NCBI RefSeq assembly: GCF_030813515.1
Contig: NZ_JAUSUK010000001.1
Location: 1,302,001 to 1,366,000, forward strand
Direction: 5' to 3'
DNA: 64,000 nucleotides
Origin: Rhodopseudomonas julia
GTDB lineage: Bacteria; Pseudomonadota; Alphaproteobacteria; Rhizobiales; Afifellaceae
The translations under genes were made by a program, and so were the position numbers. Shown one piece after another: positions 1 to 9,182 of the stretch. The notes under the pieces were generated by a model. That model did not search any database, was not told where the DNA came from, and saw only the letters and a program-made list of their open reading frames with translations. How positions within the stretch are numbered: the first letter of the stretch is position 1; every line of letters begins with the position of its first letter.

Positions 1-1822
1 GGAAGTCGCCTGGCGTGGTGCCGCCGCGCTCCCGCTTCTCTCACTCCTGAAACATCCGCTCGCACGTTCCGGCTGGCCGGCAGGGCGGGTGCGCCACGGA
101 GCCCGCGTTCTGGAACGGGCCGTGCTGCGCGGCCCCGTCCTTGCCGAAGGTCTGGAGGCGCTTCAGCGCGCCTTCTACAAACGCCGTGCCGAATGGCACG
201 ACAAAAAGGTGCGAAGCGCGGCCCTCAACGGGCTCGAGGAGCGCGATTGGGACGAAGCGGAGGCGCTTTTAATCGAGCTTATGGCTGCGCTTCAGCCCAT
301 GCTGGAGGTGTCGCGAGAGGCTCCGCTCTCTACACTCCTTGCGGCGCATATGGCGGCGCTCTCAGCCATCGGACGCGACGAGGAGAGCGGCCCTGGCGAG
401 CTCTGGCAGGAAGAGGCGGGCGAGGCCATGGCCGCGCGCCTCGATGCGCTGACAGAGGCCGCGGCCGAGGGTCCGGAGCTTTTCTGCGGCGATTATCCCG
501 CCCTGTTCGAGGCGCTCATTGCCGATGTCCGGGTGCGCCGGCGCGGCGGCAACGATCCGCGCGTGCACATCTGGGGTGCGCTCGAAGCGCGTCTGCAGAA
601 AGTCGACGTCGCCATCCTCGGTGGTCTCAACGAGGGTGTCTGGCCGCGCCCCTCGCAGAGCGATCCATTCCTTTCGCGGCTGATGGCGGCCTCGATCGGT
701 CTCGATCCGCCGGAGCGCCGGCTCGGCCTTTCTGCCCACGATTTCTATCAGGCGCTCGGGCACCCGCAGCTCTATCTCAGCCGCGCATTGCGGCAGGGGG
801 CGGAACCGATGGTACCGTCGCGCTGGCTGCAACGGCTGACCGCCCGCGCCGGCGAGAACGCAACACAAGCATTGCGGGCACGCGGCGACGAGATTTTAGG
901 CATGACCCGTCTTCTCGATCGACCGGAGACGTATATTTCCCTTGCCGCGCCGGAGCCGCGACCGCCGCTCAACGCCCGTCCGAAACGGCTTTCCGTCACG
1001 CGTATCGAAACGCTCATTCGCGATCCTTATGCGATCTACGCACAATACGTGCTGGGCCTCGACGCCTTCGAGGAGATCGCCTCACCCGCCGGTGCGGCCG
1101 AGCGCGGCATGCTGGTCCACGACATTCTTGAGCGCTTCATCAAAGAGCGCCCCGCCGGCCCCTATGACGAGGCGGCAAAGACACGCCTTGTCGCGGTGGG
1201 CCGCGAGGCTTTCGCGGCCTACGAAGATTGGCCGGAAGTGGCAGCGCTGTGGTGGCCGCGTTTTCAACGCATCGCCGACTGGTTCCTCGCGCAAGAACGC
1301 GGCCGCACGGAGGTCCGCGAGCGGCATGTGGAAGCGACGGGGGACTGGGCCCTCAGTCCAGAATTCCGCCTAACGGGCCGGGCCGACCGCATCGACCTTC
1401 TGAATGACGGACGGCTTGCCATCATCGATTACAAGACCGGCACGCCGCCTAGTCCCAAGGCGGTCTTGTCGATCAGCCCGCAATTGCTGCTCGAGGCGCT
1501 GATGGCGCGGCGCGGCGCCTTCAAAGACACGCCGTCCGGCGAAACCGCGGAACTCCTCTATTACCATCTCTCCGGCCGCGGCGAAGGCGGGCAGGTCCAC
1601 GCACGCGGCTTCCGTAAGGCGACGAAAAGCGAACCGGGCGTCAGCCTGGAAGAATGCCTGCGCGCGACGGAAGAGAAGCTTTTGGCGCTGATTGCCCATT
1701 TCGCACAGGCCGACACGCCTTATCTTTCGAACCGCGTGCCACGCTCGGAGCGGGAGTTCGGCAGCGATTACGATCATCTCGCACGTATCGGCGAATGGTC
1801 GCTCGGCGAGGGCGAGGAATGA
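1..1822 (+). CDS. addB: AddB, helicase-nuclease subunit of the AddAB double-strand break repair complex (5' partial)
   Basis: AddB pairs with AddA to unwind and resect double-strand DNA ends so that RecA can load; it is the alphaproteobacterial counterpart of RecBCD. The reading frame is open from base 2, so the start codon lies upstream of the window and only the C-terminal ~606 residues are present. The C-terminus shows the PD-(D/E)XK nuclease signature: a GRADRID segment followed by IIDYKTG around positions 1375-1440. The stop overlaps the addA start in an ATGA arrangement, so the two subunits are translationally coupled. The GTG at position 89 is internal and not the true start. Confidence 0.93.
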   Translation, partial: EVAWRGAAALPLLSLLKHPLARSGWPAGRVRHGARVLERAVLRGPVLAEGLEALQRAFYKRRAEWHDKKVRSAALNGLEERDWDEAEALLIELMAALQPMLEVSREAPLSTLLAAHMAALSAIGRDEESGPGELWQEEAGEAMAARLDALTEAAAEGPELFCGDYPALFEALIADVRVRRRGGNDPRVHIWGALEARLQKVDVAILGGLNEGVWPRPSQSDPFLSRLMAASIGLDPPERRLGLSAHDFYQALGHPQLYLSRALRQGAEPMVPSRWLQRLTARAGENATQALRARGDEILGMTRLLDRPETYISLAAPEPRPPLNARPKRLSVTRIETLIRDPYAIYAQYVLGLDAFEEIASPAGAAERGMLVHDILERFIKERPAGPYDEAAKTRLVAVGREAFAAYEDWPEVAALWWPRFQRIADWFLAQERGRTEVRERHVEATGDWALSPEFRLTGRADRIDLLNDGRLAIIDYKTGTPPSPKAVLSISPQLLLEALMARRGAFKDTPSGETAELLYYHLSGRGEGGQVHARGFRKATKSEPGVSLEECLRATEEKLLALIAHFAQADTPYLSNRVPRSEREFGSDYDHLARIGEWSLGEGEE

Positions 1823-4800
1823 AGCGCGCGGCGAGCCCGACCGAACGCCAGCAATGGCAGGCCTCCGATCCCACGTCCTCGGCCTGGGTGGCGGCCAATG
1901 CCGGTTCCGGCAAGACGCATGTCTTGACCCAGCGCGTCGTACGGCTGCTGCTCGCCGGAGCGGATCCGGCCGCCATCGTCTGCCTCACCTATACCAAGGC
2001 CGCGGCGGCAGAGATGTCGGGCCGCGTCTTCAAGCTGCTCGGCGAATGGGCGACGCTCCCGGACGCCGAGCTGATGGAGGCGATTGCCCGAAGCCAGGGC
2101 GAGACGCCGCGGCCGGAGACGCTGATGCGTGCGCGCCGGCTCTTTGCGCAAGCATTGGAGACGCCGGGTGGCCTCAACATCCAGACGATCCACGCCTTTT
2201 GCGAGCGGATCCTGCACCAATTTCCGTTCGAAGCGAATGTGCCGGGGCATTTCGAGGTGCTCGACGAGACGGCCGCCGAGGGGCTGCTCCTCGAAGCGCG
2301 CCAGGCGGTGCTGCGCGCAGCCCAAGCGGATGGTTCACGCCTCGGCGCGGCGTTCACGCGGCTTGCAACACTGAGATCCGATCAGGACATCGAGGCGGCT
2401 CTTGCGGCGCTCGTGGCCGAGCGCGATCGGCTGGAACGATGGATCGCGCATACGGCAACAAAGACCCCTTCCGACGATATCGACGATGCGATCGCCGATC
2501 TCCGGCACCGGCTGGGGCTCAACGGGGATGAGAGCGAGGAGGCGCTGTGCGCGGAGATCTGTCGCGCCTCAGGCTGGGGAGCGAAAGATTGCCGAAGTCT
2601 CTGCGATGCGCTTTCCACCGAGGCGGCGAACAGCACCGACGAGGGGGCACGGACCGCTCTTGAGGCGATCCTCGCCCATGAGGGCGGTCCGCTTGAGACC
2701 GATTTCCGCGCCGCCTTCTTTATGACGGCAAAGCCGGAGGGCTGGTCCCCCCGCAGCGAGAGCCGGCGGTTTTCCGCCGCCTTCCGCCGCAACCGGGACG
2801 GCCTCGACGACCTCTTTTCGGCTGAAGCCGCCCGCCTTCAGCCCTTGCGCGAACGTCTGTCGCTGGCGCGCACGGCGGAAGCCACGGAAGCGCTTCTCCT
2901 CATCGGCGGCGCCATCCTGCAGCGCTACCGCATCCTCAAGCAGCGCCGTGGCTTCCTCGATTTCTCCGACCTCATCCTGCGCACCCGCAATCTCCTGCAG
3001 CGGCCGGAGGTGGCGGCCTGGGTGCAATACAAGCTCGATGCCGGCATCGGCCATCTTCTCGTCGACGAGGCGCAGGACACATCTCCAGACGCCTGGGCGA
3101 TCGTCGAGAGGCTGGCGGAAGAATTCTTCGCCGGCGAGAGCGCCGACCGCCGGCCGCGAACCGTTTTTGCCGTCGGCGACGACAAGCAGTCGATCTACGG
3201 TTTCCAGGGCGCCGAGCCACGGCTTCTCGCCGAGCTCGGCCGCAACTTCAAAGCCCGCGCCGAGGCCGCGGAACAGGAGTTTCGCGCCGTCTCGCTCGGC
3301 GTCTCCTTCCGCTCAACGCAGGCGGTGCTCGACGCGGTCGACACCGTCTTCGACGGGCCGCTTTCGGAGCGGGTGACGCGTCTCGGATATCAGCAGCACC
3401 AGGCCTATCGGCAGAATGTTCCCGGACGTGTCGAGATCTGGCCGCGGATCGTGCGACCGAAAGGCGAGATGCCGGAGGATTGGTGGCAACCCTTCGACGC
3501 GCCGGCGGAATCTGAACGAAAACTCGCAGAAGACATCGCCGACGAGGTCGCGACCTTGCTTCACCCTGAGGCACGGCTTCCCTCCGGCAAGGTGATCTCC
3601 GCCGGCGAGATCATGATCCTGACGCGCAAGCGCGGCAGCTTCGCCCGCGCCATGGTCAGGGCGCTCAAGGCCCGCAACCTGCCGACGGCCGGCGCCGACC
3701 GGATCGCGCTTGCCGACCACATCATCGTGCAGGACCTTCTGGCGCTCGCCGATGTCGTTCTCCTGCCGGAAGACGATCTGCAGCTTGCGGCCCTTCTGAA
3801 ATCGCCGCTCTTCGGTTTCGACGACGAGGATCTGATGGCGCTTGCGATCGGGCGCGGCAGAGAGAGCCTGTTCTCGCGGCTTCGTGCAAGCGAGGACCCC
3901 CGTCACAGCCAGGCGGCGGAACGCTTGCGGCATTTGATGGCGATGGCCGACCAGATGCCCCCCTTCGCCTTTTATACGCGCCTCGTCGAGGCCGAGGGCG
4001 CACGGAAAGCCTTCCGGGCGCGGATGGGCAGCGAGGCCGACGATGTGCTCGACCTGTTCCTCTCAGCCACGCTGAGCCTGGAGCGCATCTCCCCACCGAG
4101 CCTGCAGGCCCTGGCGGCCGCGCTTCGTGAAGGCGGTGGCGACATCAAGCGCGAGCTTTCGGAGACCACCGACGCGGTGCGCGTGATGACGGTGCATGGG
4201 GCGAAGGGGCTCGAGGCCGACATCGTCTTTCTTGCCGATACCGGCGGCCTGATTGCGGCAACGCAGCACCGCGACGCGCTCGCTTTCATCGGCGGCGAGG
4301 ACGATCCCGCCTTCATCTGGCGCCAGAGCAGGGAAGACGCGACGCCCCAGCAGCGCGAGGTCGAGGCAAAGGAGGCGGAGGCCGCACGCGACGAATATTT
4401 CCGGCTCCTCTATGTGGCGATGACGCGCGCCCGTGACGTCCTCTACGTCACCGGCATCCGCGGCCCACACACGCCCAAGGATGGCTGGTACGCGACGGTG
4501 CGAGGAGCGCTGGCACCGCAAAAGGATGAAGAGGCCGAGGAAGGTTCAGACGAGGAGCTTGCCGAGCGCCTGCGCTTCTTCGGACTTGAACCGGGAGGCG
4601 GTCCGCCGCCACCGCCCGAAGAGAGAGTGGAGACACCGTCGGTTGCTGCGCCCTCCCTGCCGGAATGGGCGGCACGGCCGGCGACCCCTGCTCCACGCCC
4701 GCCGCAGCCGCTCCGTCCTTCCAGCGCGCTCGCCGAAGAGGATCCGCCCGACAGCGCGCCGGCACCCGTTATTGCCGGACGCAACGAGGCGATGCGCGCC

Positions 4801-5352
4801 GCAGCCGGCCGCGGGCGGGCGATCCACCGGCTTTTGCAATTCATGCCCGACTGGGCTGCCGAGGAAAGGCAGCAGCGCGGCGAGCGGCTTCTCGCACGTG
4901 ACTGGCCGGAGGCCGTGCCCGCAGATGTCGCAGCAGCGCTTTCGGAGGCTTCAGGCGTCCTCGCGCATCCCGACCTTGCCGGGTTCTTCGCGCCGGGAAG
5001 CCGCGGGGAGGTGTCGCTCGTCGGCGAGATCGCGACCTCACACGGGACGTTCGCCGTCGGCGGGCGCGTCGACCGCCTGGCGGTGACGGAGAGCGCCGTC
5101 CTTCTCGCCGATTACAAGACGAGCCTGTCGCCTCCCGCCTCGCTTGCCGCGGTCGATGAAGGAATGATCCGCCAGCTCGCTCTTTACGCGCATCTCCTCG
5201 GCCCCCTCTATCCGGGGCGGAGGGTCCAAGCGGCCCTCGTTTTCACCGTCGGGCCGCGCATTTTTCCGGTGTCTGCCGAGCGTCTCGAAGAAGCGCTCAG
5301 CCCTCTCAACATCGTGCATGGCAGTCCATCGTCGGGCGCGCCGCTCGCTTGA
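1819..5352 (+). CDS. addA: AddA, UvrD/Rep-type helicase-nuclease subunit of AddAB
   Basis: The 1177-residue SF1 helicase with a C-terminal nuclease is the motor partner of AddB in double-strand break resection. Walker A (GSGKT) is at residues 29-33. The helicase motifs DEAQDT, GDDKQSIYGF and YVAMTRARD follow in order. A proline-rich linker near 4600-4740 separates the helicase from a C-terminal nuclease domain with GRVDRL and ADYKTS, which carry the metal ligands. The ATG at 1819 overlaps the addB stop by four bases and is preferred over upstream in-frame codons that would run deep into addB. Downstream trxA follows on the same strand. Confidence 0.95.
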   Translation: MKRAASPTERQQWQASDPTSSAWVAANAGSGKTHVLTQRVVRLLLAGADPAAIVCLTYTKAAAAEMSGRVFKLLGEWATLPDAELMEAIARSQGETPRPETLMRARRLFAQALETPGGLNIQTIHAFCERILHQFPFEANVPGHFEVLDETAAEGLLLEARQAVLRAAQADGSRLGAAFTRLATLRSDQDIEAALAALVAERDRLERWIAHTATKTPSDDIDDAIADLRHRLGLNGDESEEALCAEICRASGWGAKDCRSLCDALSTEAANSTDEGARTALEAILAHEGGPLETDFRAAFFMTAKPEGWSPRSESRRFSAAFRRNRDGLDDLFSAEAARLQPLRERLSLARTAEATEALLLIGGAILQRYRILKQRRGFLDFSDLILRTRNLLQRPEVAAWVQYKLDAGIGHLLVDEAQDTSPDAWAIVERLAEEFFAGESADRRPRTVFAVGDDKQSIYGFQGAEPRLLAELGRNFKARAEAAEQEFRAVSLGVSFRSTQAVLDAVDTVFDGPLSERVTRLGYQQHQAYRQNVPGRVEIWPRIVRPKGEMPEDWWQPFDAPAESERKLAEDIADEVATLLHPEARLPSGKVISAGEIMILTRKRGSFARAMVRALKARNLPTAGADRIALADHIIVQDLLALADVVLLPEDDLQLAALLKSPLFGFDDEDLMALAIGRGRESLFSRLRASEDPRHSQAAERLRHLMAMADQMPPFAFYTRLVEAEGARKAFRARMGSEADDVLDLFLSATLSLERISPPSLQALAAALREGGGDIKRELSETTDAVRVMTVHGAKGLEADIVFLADTGGLIAATQHRDALAFIGGEDDPAFIWRQSREDATPQQREVEAKEAEAARDEYFRLLYVAMTRARDVLYVTGIRGPHTPKDGWYATVRGALAPQKDEEAEEGSDEELAERLRFFGLEPGGGPPPPPEERVETPSVAAPSLPEWAARPATPAPRPPQPLRPSSALAEEDPPDSAPAPVIAGRNEAMRAAAGRGRAIHRLLQFMPDWAAEERQQRGERLLARDWPEAVPADVAAALSEASGVLAHPDLAGFFAPGSRGEVSLVGEIATSHGTFAVGGRVDRLAVTESAVLLADYKTSLSPPASLAAVDEGMIRQLALYAHLLGPLYPGRRVQAALVFTVGPRIFPVSAERLEEALSPLNIVHGSPSSGAPLA

Positions 5353-5403
5353 CCGACCCCAAGCCCCTCCCTACTTTCCTCGTGAAATCTCAGGAGAATC
5401 TCT

Positions 5404-5724
5404 ATGACCACCGAAACCGTGAGCGACGGCACATTCGAGGCCGACGTGCTCAAGTCCGAGACACCCGTCGTCGTCGATTTCTGGGCGGAATGGTGTGGTC
5501 CCTGCAAAATGATCGCCCCGCATCTGGAAGAGATCGCGGGCGAAATGCAGGGCAAGGTGAAGATCGCCAAGCTCAATGTCGACGACAATCAGCAGACCGC
5601 GATCAAGTACGGCGTGCGCTCCATTCCGACGCTGATCATGTTCAAGGGCGGCGAGCCCGTCGACATGAAGGTCGGCGCGAGCGCCAAGAGCGATCTGCAG
5701 AAGTGGATTGCCGGCGCCGCGTGA
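5404..5724 (+). CDS. trxA: Thioredoxin 1
   Basis: The 106-residue protein is a cytosolic thioredoxin that reduces protein disulfides and is recycled by NADPH-dependent thioredoxin reductase. The active site is WCGPC with redox cysteines 31 and 34, and the conserved cis-proline segment (SIPTL) is present. The length matches classic TrxA. A Shine-Dalgarno AGGAGA lies about seven bases before the ATG. It is the last gene of the rightward addB-addA-trxA group and is followed by a strong intrinsic terminator. Confidence 0.97.
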   Translation: MTTETVSDGTFEADVLKSETPVVVDFWAEWCGPCKMIAPHLEEIAGEMQGKVKIAKLNVDDNQQTAIKYGVRSIPTLIMFKGGEPVDMKVGASAKSDLQKWIAGAA

Positions 5725-5776
5725 GCCGCCGCTTTGTCTGCTGCGCCTCCGAGCGATCGGCGGCGCGAATTTTTCA

Positions 5777-5810
5777 CGGCCCTTTGCCTAAACCGGCAAG
5801 GGGCCGTTTT
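5777..5810 (+). terminator. Intrinsic terminator of trxA, overlapping the 3' end of folC
   Basis: Arms 5777-5788 and 5795-5806 form a 12-bp stem with one G.U pair and a six-base loop, followed by TTTT. The T-run is on the + side only. The convergent folC stop codon (5788-5790) lies inside the hairpin, so the element doubles as coding sequence for the last FolC residues. Confidence 0.85.
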
Positions 5811-7098
5811 CTTTGAGCACCTGACCAGCGAGATAGAGCGAGCCGCAGATGAGAATGCGGGGCGGCTCCGTCGCCATGTCGCCGATCGCCTGCAAGGCGG
5901 TTCGCACATCAGGGGCAGAGCGCGCCGGCAACCCGACCTCGTTGGCACGTACGGCAAGCTCGCGCGGATCGAAGCCCGCATGTCCTTCGACGGGGACGGT
6001 AAAGACATATTGGGTGAGACTGTCGAAGGCGGAGAAGAAGCCGTGCGGATCCTTCGTCGTCAGCATGCCGGTGATGAGGAAGAGCGGCTTCGGTGCGCGG
6101 TCGAAGAGTGAGGCCATTTCCGCCGAAATAACCGCGCCGGCGGACGGATTGTGCCCGCCGTCGAGCCAGACCTCGCTCCCGGGAGGAGAGGAAGCGACCA
6201 GCGGGCCTTCGGAAAGGCGCTGAAGCCGCGCCGGCCATTGCGCCTCGCGCAGGCCCTGGCCGATTGCCTCGGCACTGATGTCGACGCCGATGGCGCGGAG
6301 CACTGCGACCGCCGTCCCGGCATTGTCGATCTGATGCTGACCGAGAAGCCGCGGCAAAGGCAGATCGAGCAATCCATCTTCGTCCTGGTAGACGAGACGG
6401 GCGTTTTCGCCATGGGCGGCCCATTCCTGATTGTGCCGAAATGGAACGGCATGCGCCGCTTCCGCTTCAAGGCCCAGAAGCGCCATCACATGCTCGTCCT
6501 GGCGGCCGATCACGGCGGGCGCACCAGCCTTCAGGATGCCCGCCTTCTCCATGGCGATCTCGGCGATCTCTGTGCCGAGGAACTCGGCATGGTCGAGGCT
6601 GATCGAGGTGACGACGGAGGCGAGCGGCTTGGCGATCACATTGGTCGCGTCAAAGCGGCCGCCGAGCCCGACCTCGATCAACGCGAAATCGGCAGGCCGC
6701 TCGGCAAAAAGCTTGAAGGCGATGGCCGTGGTGACCTCGAAGAAGGTGATCGGCTCGTCCGCATTCGCCTCGCGCACGGCCTCGATCGCAGCCATGAGCG
6801 TTGCGTCATCGACCAGCTGACCGCCGCCTGCCGCGCCCAGTCTGATGCGCTCGTTGAAGCGCACGAGATGCGGCGAGGTGTAGACATGCGCCGTCTTGCC
6901 GGACGCCTCCAACATGGCGCGCAGAAACGCGACCACGGAGCCTTTACCGTTGGTGCCGGCGACATGGATGACCGGGGGCAGATGCTCCTGTGGATTCCCG
7001 AGGCGCTCAAGCAGCCGGGCGATGCGCTCAAGCGAGAGATCGATACGCTTCGGATGCAGCGCCAGAAGCGCTTCAAGTCTCTCTTCGAGTGAGGCCAT
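5788..7098 (-). CDS. folC: Bifunctional folylpolyglutamate synthase / dihydrofolate synthase
   Basis: FolC joins glutamate to dihydropteroate and then extends the polyglutamate tail of folates, using ATP. The 436-residue protein has the Mur-ligase-type P-loop GTNGKGS at residues 48-54, followed by the SPHLVRFNERI segment typical of FolC. It starts three bases after the accD stop, so it is translationally coupled to accD in the leftward trpF-trpB-trpA-accD-folC operon. Its last codons are shared with the trxA terminator hairpin. Confidence 0.95.
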   Translation of the reverse strand: MASLEERLEALLALHPKRIDLSLERIARLLERLGNPQEHLPPVIHVAGTNGKGSVVAFLRAMLEASGKTAHVYTSPHLVRFNERIRLGAAGGGQLVDDATLMAAIEAVREANADEPITFFEVTTAIAFKLFAERPADFALIEVGLGGRFDATNVIAKPLASVVTSISLDHAEFLGTEIAEIAMEKAGILKAGAPAVIGRQDEHVMALLGLEAEAAHAVPFRHNQEWAAHGENARLVYQDEDGLLDLPLPRLLGQHQIDNAGTAVAVLRAIGVDISAEAIGQGLREAQWPARLQRLSEGPLVASSPPGSEVWLDGGHNPSAGAVISAEMASLFDRAPKPLFLITGMLTTKDPHGFFSAFDSLTQYVFTVPVEGHAGFDPRELAVRANEVGLPARSAPDVRTALQAIGDMATEPPRILICGSLYLAGQVLKENGPLPV

Positions 7099-7101
7099 CT
7101 A

Positions 7102-8070
7102 TCAGGCCGGCTGCGGCCCGGACGCGGCAGCCTGCTCTTCCGCCGGCTTCTCTGCCGCCGGTGCCATCTGAGCCTCGTCCGCAAGCGTGTCTTCGTCGAG
7201 CGTGGGCTCGGGCGGAGGTTCGGGCAGCTTCATCAAAAGGCGGCAAAGACGCGCCACCGTCGGGCGCAGATCCTGACGGGGCACGACCATGTCGATCATG
7301 CCATGCTCCAGAAGATAATCGGAGCGCTGGAAACCGTCGGGAAGCTTTTCGCGGATGGTCTGTTCGATGACGCGCGGGCCGGCAAAACCGATGAGGGCAC
7401 CAGGCTCGGCGATATGGATGTCGCCCAGCATGCCATAGGAGGCGGTCACACCGCCCGTCGTCGGATTGGTGAGAATGACGATATAGGGCAGTCCCGCTTC
7501 CTTCAGCCGATCGACGGCGACCGTCGTACGCGGCAGTTGCATGAGCGAGAGGATGCCTTCCTGCATGCGCGCACCACCGGATGCGGTGACGAGCACGAAG
7601 GGCACGCCGCGTTCAAACGCCGCCTCGGCGCCGGCAATCAAAGCCTCCGCCGCGGCCATGCCGAGCGAGCCGCCCATGAATTCGAAGTCCTGCACGGCGA
7701 CGATGAGGGAGACGCCCTCCACCTTGCCTTCGGCAACCAGGATCGCATCCTTGAGGCCGGTCTTCGCCTTCGCGGCTTTGAGACGGTCAGAATAACGCCG
7801 TTCGTCGCGGAAACGCAGGGGATCCGTCACCGGCTCGGGGAACTCGATTTCCTGCCATTGCGCAAAATCGAGAAACAGGCGCAGCCTGGTGCGCGCATCG
7901 ATGCGCTGATGATAGCCGGAGCCGGGAAAGACGAACTGGTTCGCCTCCAGGTCCTTGTAGAAGACCATGGTGCCAGTCTCCGGGCATTTGACCCAGAGGT
8001 TGTCGGGCACTTCGCGCTTGGTCCAAAGACCGCGGATCTTCGGGCGGACGACGTTGGAAATCCAGTTCAA
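7102..8070 (-). CDS. accD: Acetyl-CoA carboxylase carboxyltransferase subunit beta
   Basis: AccD forms the carboxyltransferase of acetyl-CoA carboxylase with AccA and makes malonyl-CoA for fatty-acid synthesis. The 322-residue protein begins at a TTG codon preceded by GGAG about seven bases upstream. E. coli AccD has a four-cysteine zinc ribbon near its N-terminus; here only the first cysteine (about residue 29, KCPETG) remains and the other three positions are non-cysteine. The glycine-rich crotonase-like core and a Pro/Glu-rich tail follow. It lies between trpA and folC, as is usual in Hyphomicrobiales. Confidence 0.94.
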   Translation of the reverse strand: MNWISNVVRPKIRGLWTKREVPDNLWVKCPETGTMVFYKDLEANQFVFPGSGYHQRIDARTRLRLFLDFAQWQEIEFPEPVTDPLRFRDERRYSDRLKAAKAKTGLKDAILVAEGKVEGVSLIVAVQDFEFMGGSLGMAAAEALIAGAEAAFERGVPFVLVTASGGARMQEGILSLMQLPRTTVAVDRLKEAGLPYIVILTNPTTGGVTASYGMLGDIHIAEPGALIGFAGPRVIEQTIREKLPDGFQRSDYLLEHGMIDMVVPRQDLRPTVARLCRLLMKLPEPPPEPTLDEDTLADEAQMAPAAEKPAEEQAAASGPQPA

Positions 8071-8079
8071 CGGTGTCTC

Positions 8080-8937
8080 CTATTCGGCGGCCATCTGGCG
8101 TGCGAAACGCACGCCTTCGGCCAGCTCCTGCACCAGCGCCTCGACGGCGGCAACCGTGCCGTCGGTCGCGTGGCCTTTTTCATCCAGGCTTCCGGCGACC
8201 GCCTGCACAATCGCGGAGCCGACAACGACCCCATCGGCGGTGCGGCCGATGGCGGCTGCCTGTTCGCGCGTCCTGACGCCGAAACCAACGGCGACCGGCA
8301 GATCGGTATGCGCCTTGATCCGCTCCACCGCGGCCGCCACTTCGCTCGTCTTGGGGGCGGAAGAACCGGTGATGCCGTTGATCGAGACGTAATAGACGAA
8401 GCCGGAGGTGTTTTGCAAAACCACCGGCAGGCGCCTGTCATCGGTCGTGGGTGTGGCAAGCCGGATGAAATTGAGCCCGCCCTTCAGCGCCGGGATGCAC
8501 AATTCGTCGTCCTCTTCCGGCGGAAGATCGACGACGATGAGCCCGTCGACGCCCGCAGCGCAGGCATCGGCGACGAATTTCTCCGGCCCGTATTGGTAGA
8601 TCGGGTTGAAATACCCCATCAGCACGATCGGCGTATCGGCATCGGTTTCGCGGAAACCGCGCACAAGGGCGAGCGTCTTCTTCAGGGTCTGCCCGGCGTT
8701 GAGCGCGCGAAGACCAGCCGCCTGGATCGCGGGGCCATCGGCCATCGGATCGGAAAAAGGCATGCCGAGTTCGATTATGTCGGCACCGGCCTTGGGCAGT
8801 GCGCCCAAAATGCGTGCGCTCGTTTCAAGATCGGGATCACCCGCGGTCACGAAGGTGACGAGGGCCGGCCGCAATTCCTGAGCGACGGTCGCAAAGCGGC
8901 GCGCGATCCGGCCGCCGGAAGACATCTCAGCTGACAT
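8080..8937 (-). CDS. trpA: Tryptophan synthase alpha chain
   Basis: TrpA cleaves indole-3-glycerol phosphate and channels indole to TrpB. The 285-residue TIM barrel carries the [15 protein letters not shown] segment with the catalytic glutamate and aspartate, and the phosphate-binding GFGVR loop. The first ATG (8935-8937) overlaps the stop of the small upstream gene. A second in-frame ATG at 8923-8925 is also possible, and neither has a strong Shine-Dalgarno. accD follows nine bases later. Confidence 0.95.
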   Translation of the reverse strand: MSAEMSSGGRIARRFATVAQELRPALVTFVTAGDPDLETSARILGALPKAGADIIELGMPFSDPMADGPAIQAAGLRALNAGQTLKKTLALVRGFRETDADTPIVLMGYFNPIYQYGPEKFVADACAAGVDGLIVVDLPPEEDDELCIPALKGGLNFIRLATPTTDDRRLPVVLQNTSGFVYYVSINGITGSSAPKTSEVAAAVERIKAHTDLPVAVGFGVRTREQAAAIGRTADGVVVGSAIVQAVAGSLDEKGHATDGTVAAVEALVQELAEGVRFARQMAAE

Positions 8938-9172
8938 GCTCTCTCACTTCGATGGTCACGGCGAAAGCGAAGAAGCCGTTGCGCTCGATATGCTCGCGCG
9001 CGACTTCCGCATCGAAGGCGATGCGCGGGTTTTCGTCGTCGGGAATGTTGCGGAGAAAGACGAGATTTTCGCTGTTGCGAATGCCTTCGGCCTCCTCGCG
9101 ATGGTCACCGGCACGGACGGCAACATAATGATCGCGGTTTTGCAGCGAACGGTAGATCTCAAAATAGGTCAT
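8927..9172 (-). CDS. Small conserved-looking hypothetical protein embedded between trpB and trpA
   Basis: The 81-residue acidic soluble protein begins MTYFEIYRS and has no signal peptide, membrane segment or motif I recognise. The start at 9172 is favoured over a longer frame because a G-rich ribosome site (AAGGGGGG) precedes it and it lies only ten bases after the trpB stop. Its stop overlaps the trpA start by about ten bases. This tight coupling on both sides supports a real gene co-translated with the tryptophan synthase subunits. No function is assigned. Confidence 0.75.
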   Translation of the reverse strand: MTYFEIYRSLQNRDHYVAVRAGDHREEAEGIRNSENLVFLRNIPDDENPRIAFDAEVAREHIERNGFFAFAVTIEVREHVS

Positions 9173-9182
9173 CGTCCCCCCT

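Noticed and set aside
1654-1818. Upstream extension of addA from 1654
   Set aside because: It lies wholly inside addB; the ATG at 1819 overlaps the addB stop and begins the conserved helicase N-terminus.
7303-8934. 543-residue plus-strand frame opposite accD and trpA
   Set aside because: Long antisense frames are common in GC-rich coding DNA. The product is His/Arg-rich without domains, while both opposite genes are clear.
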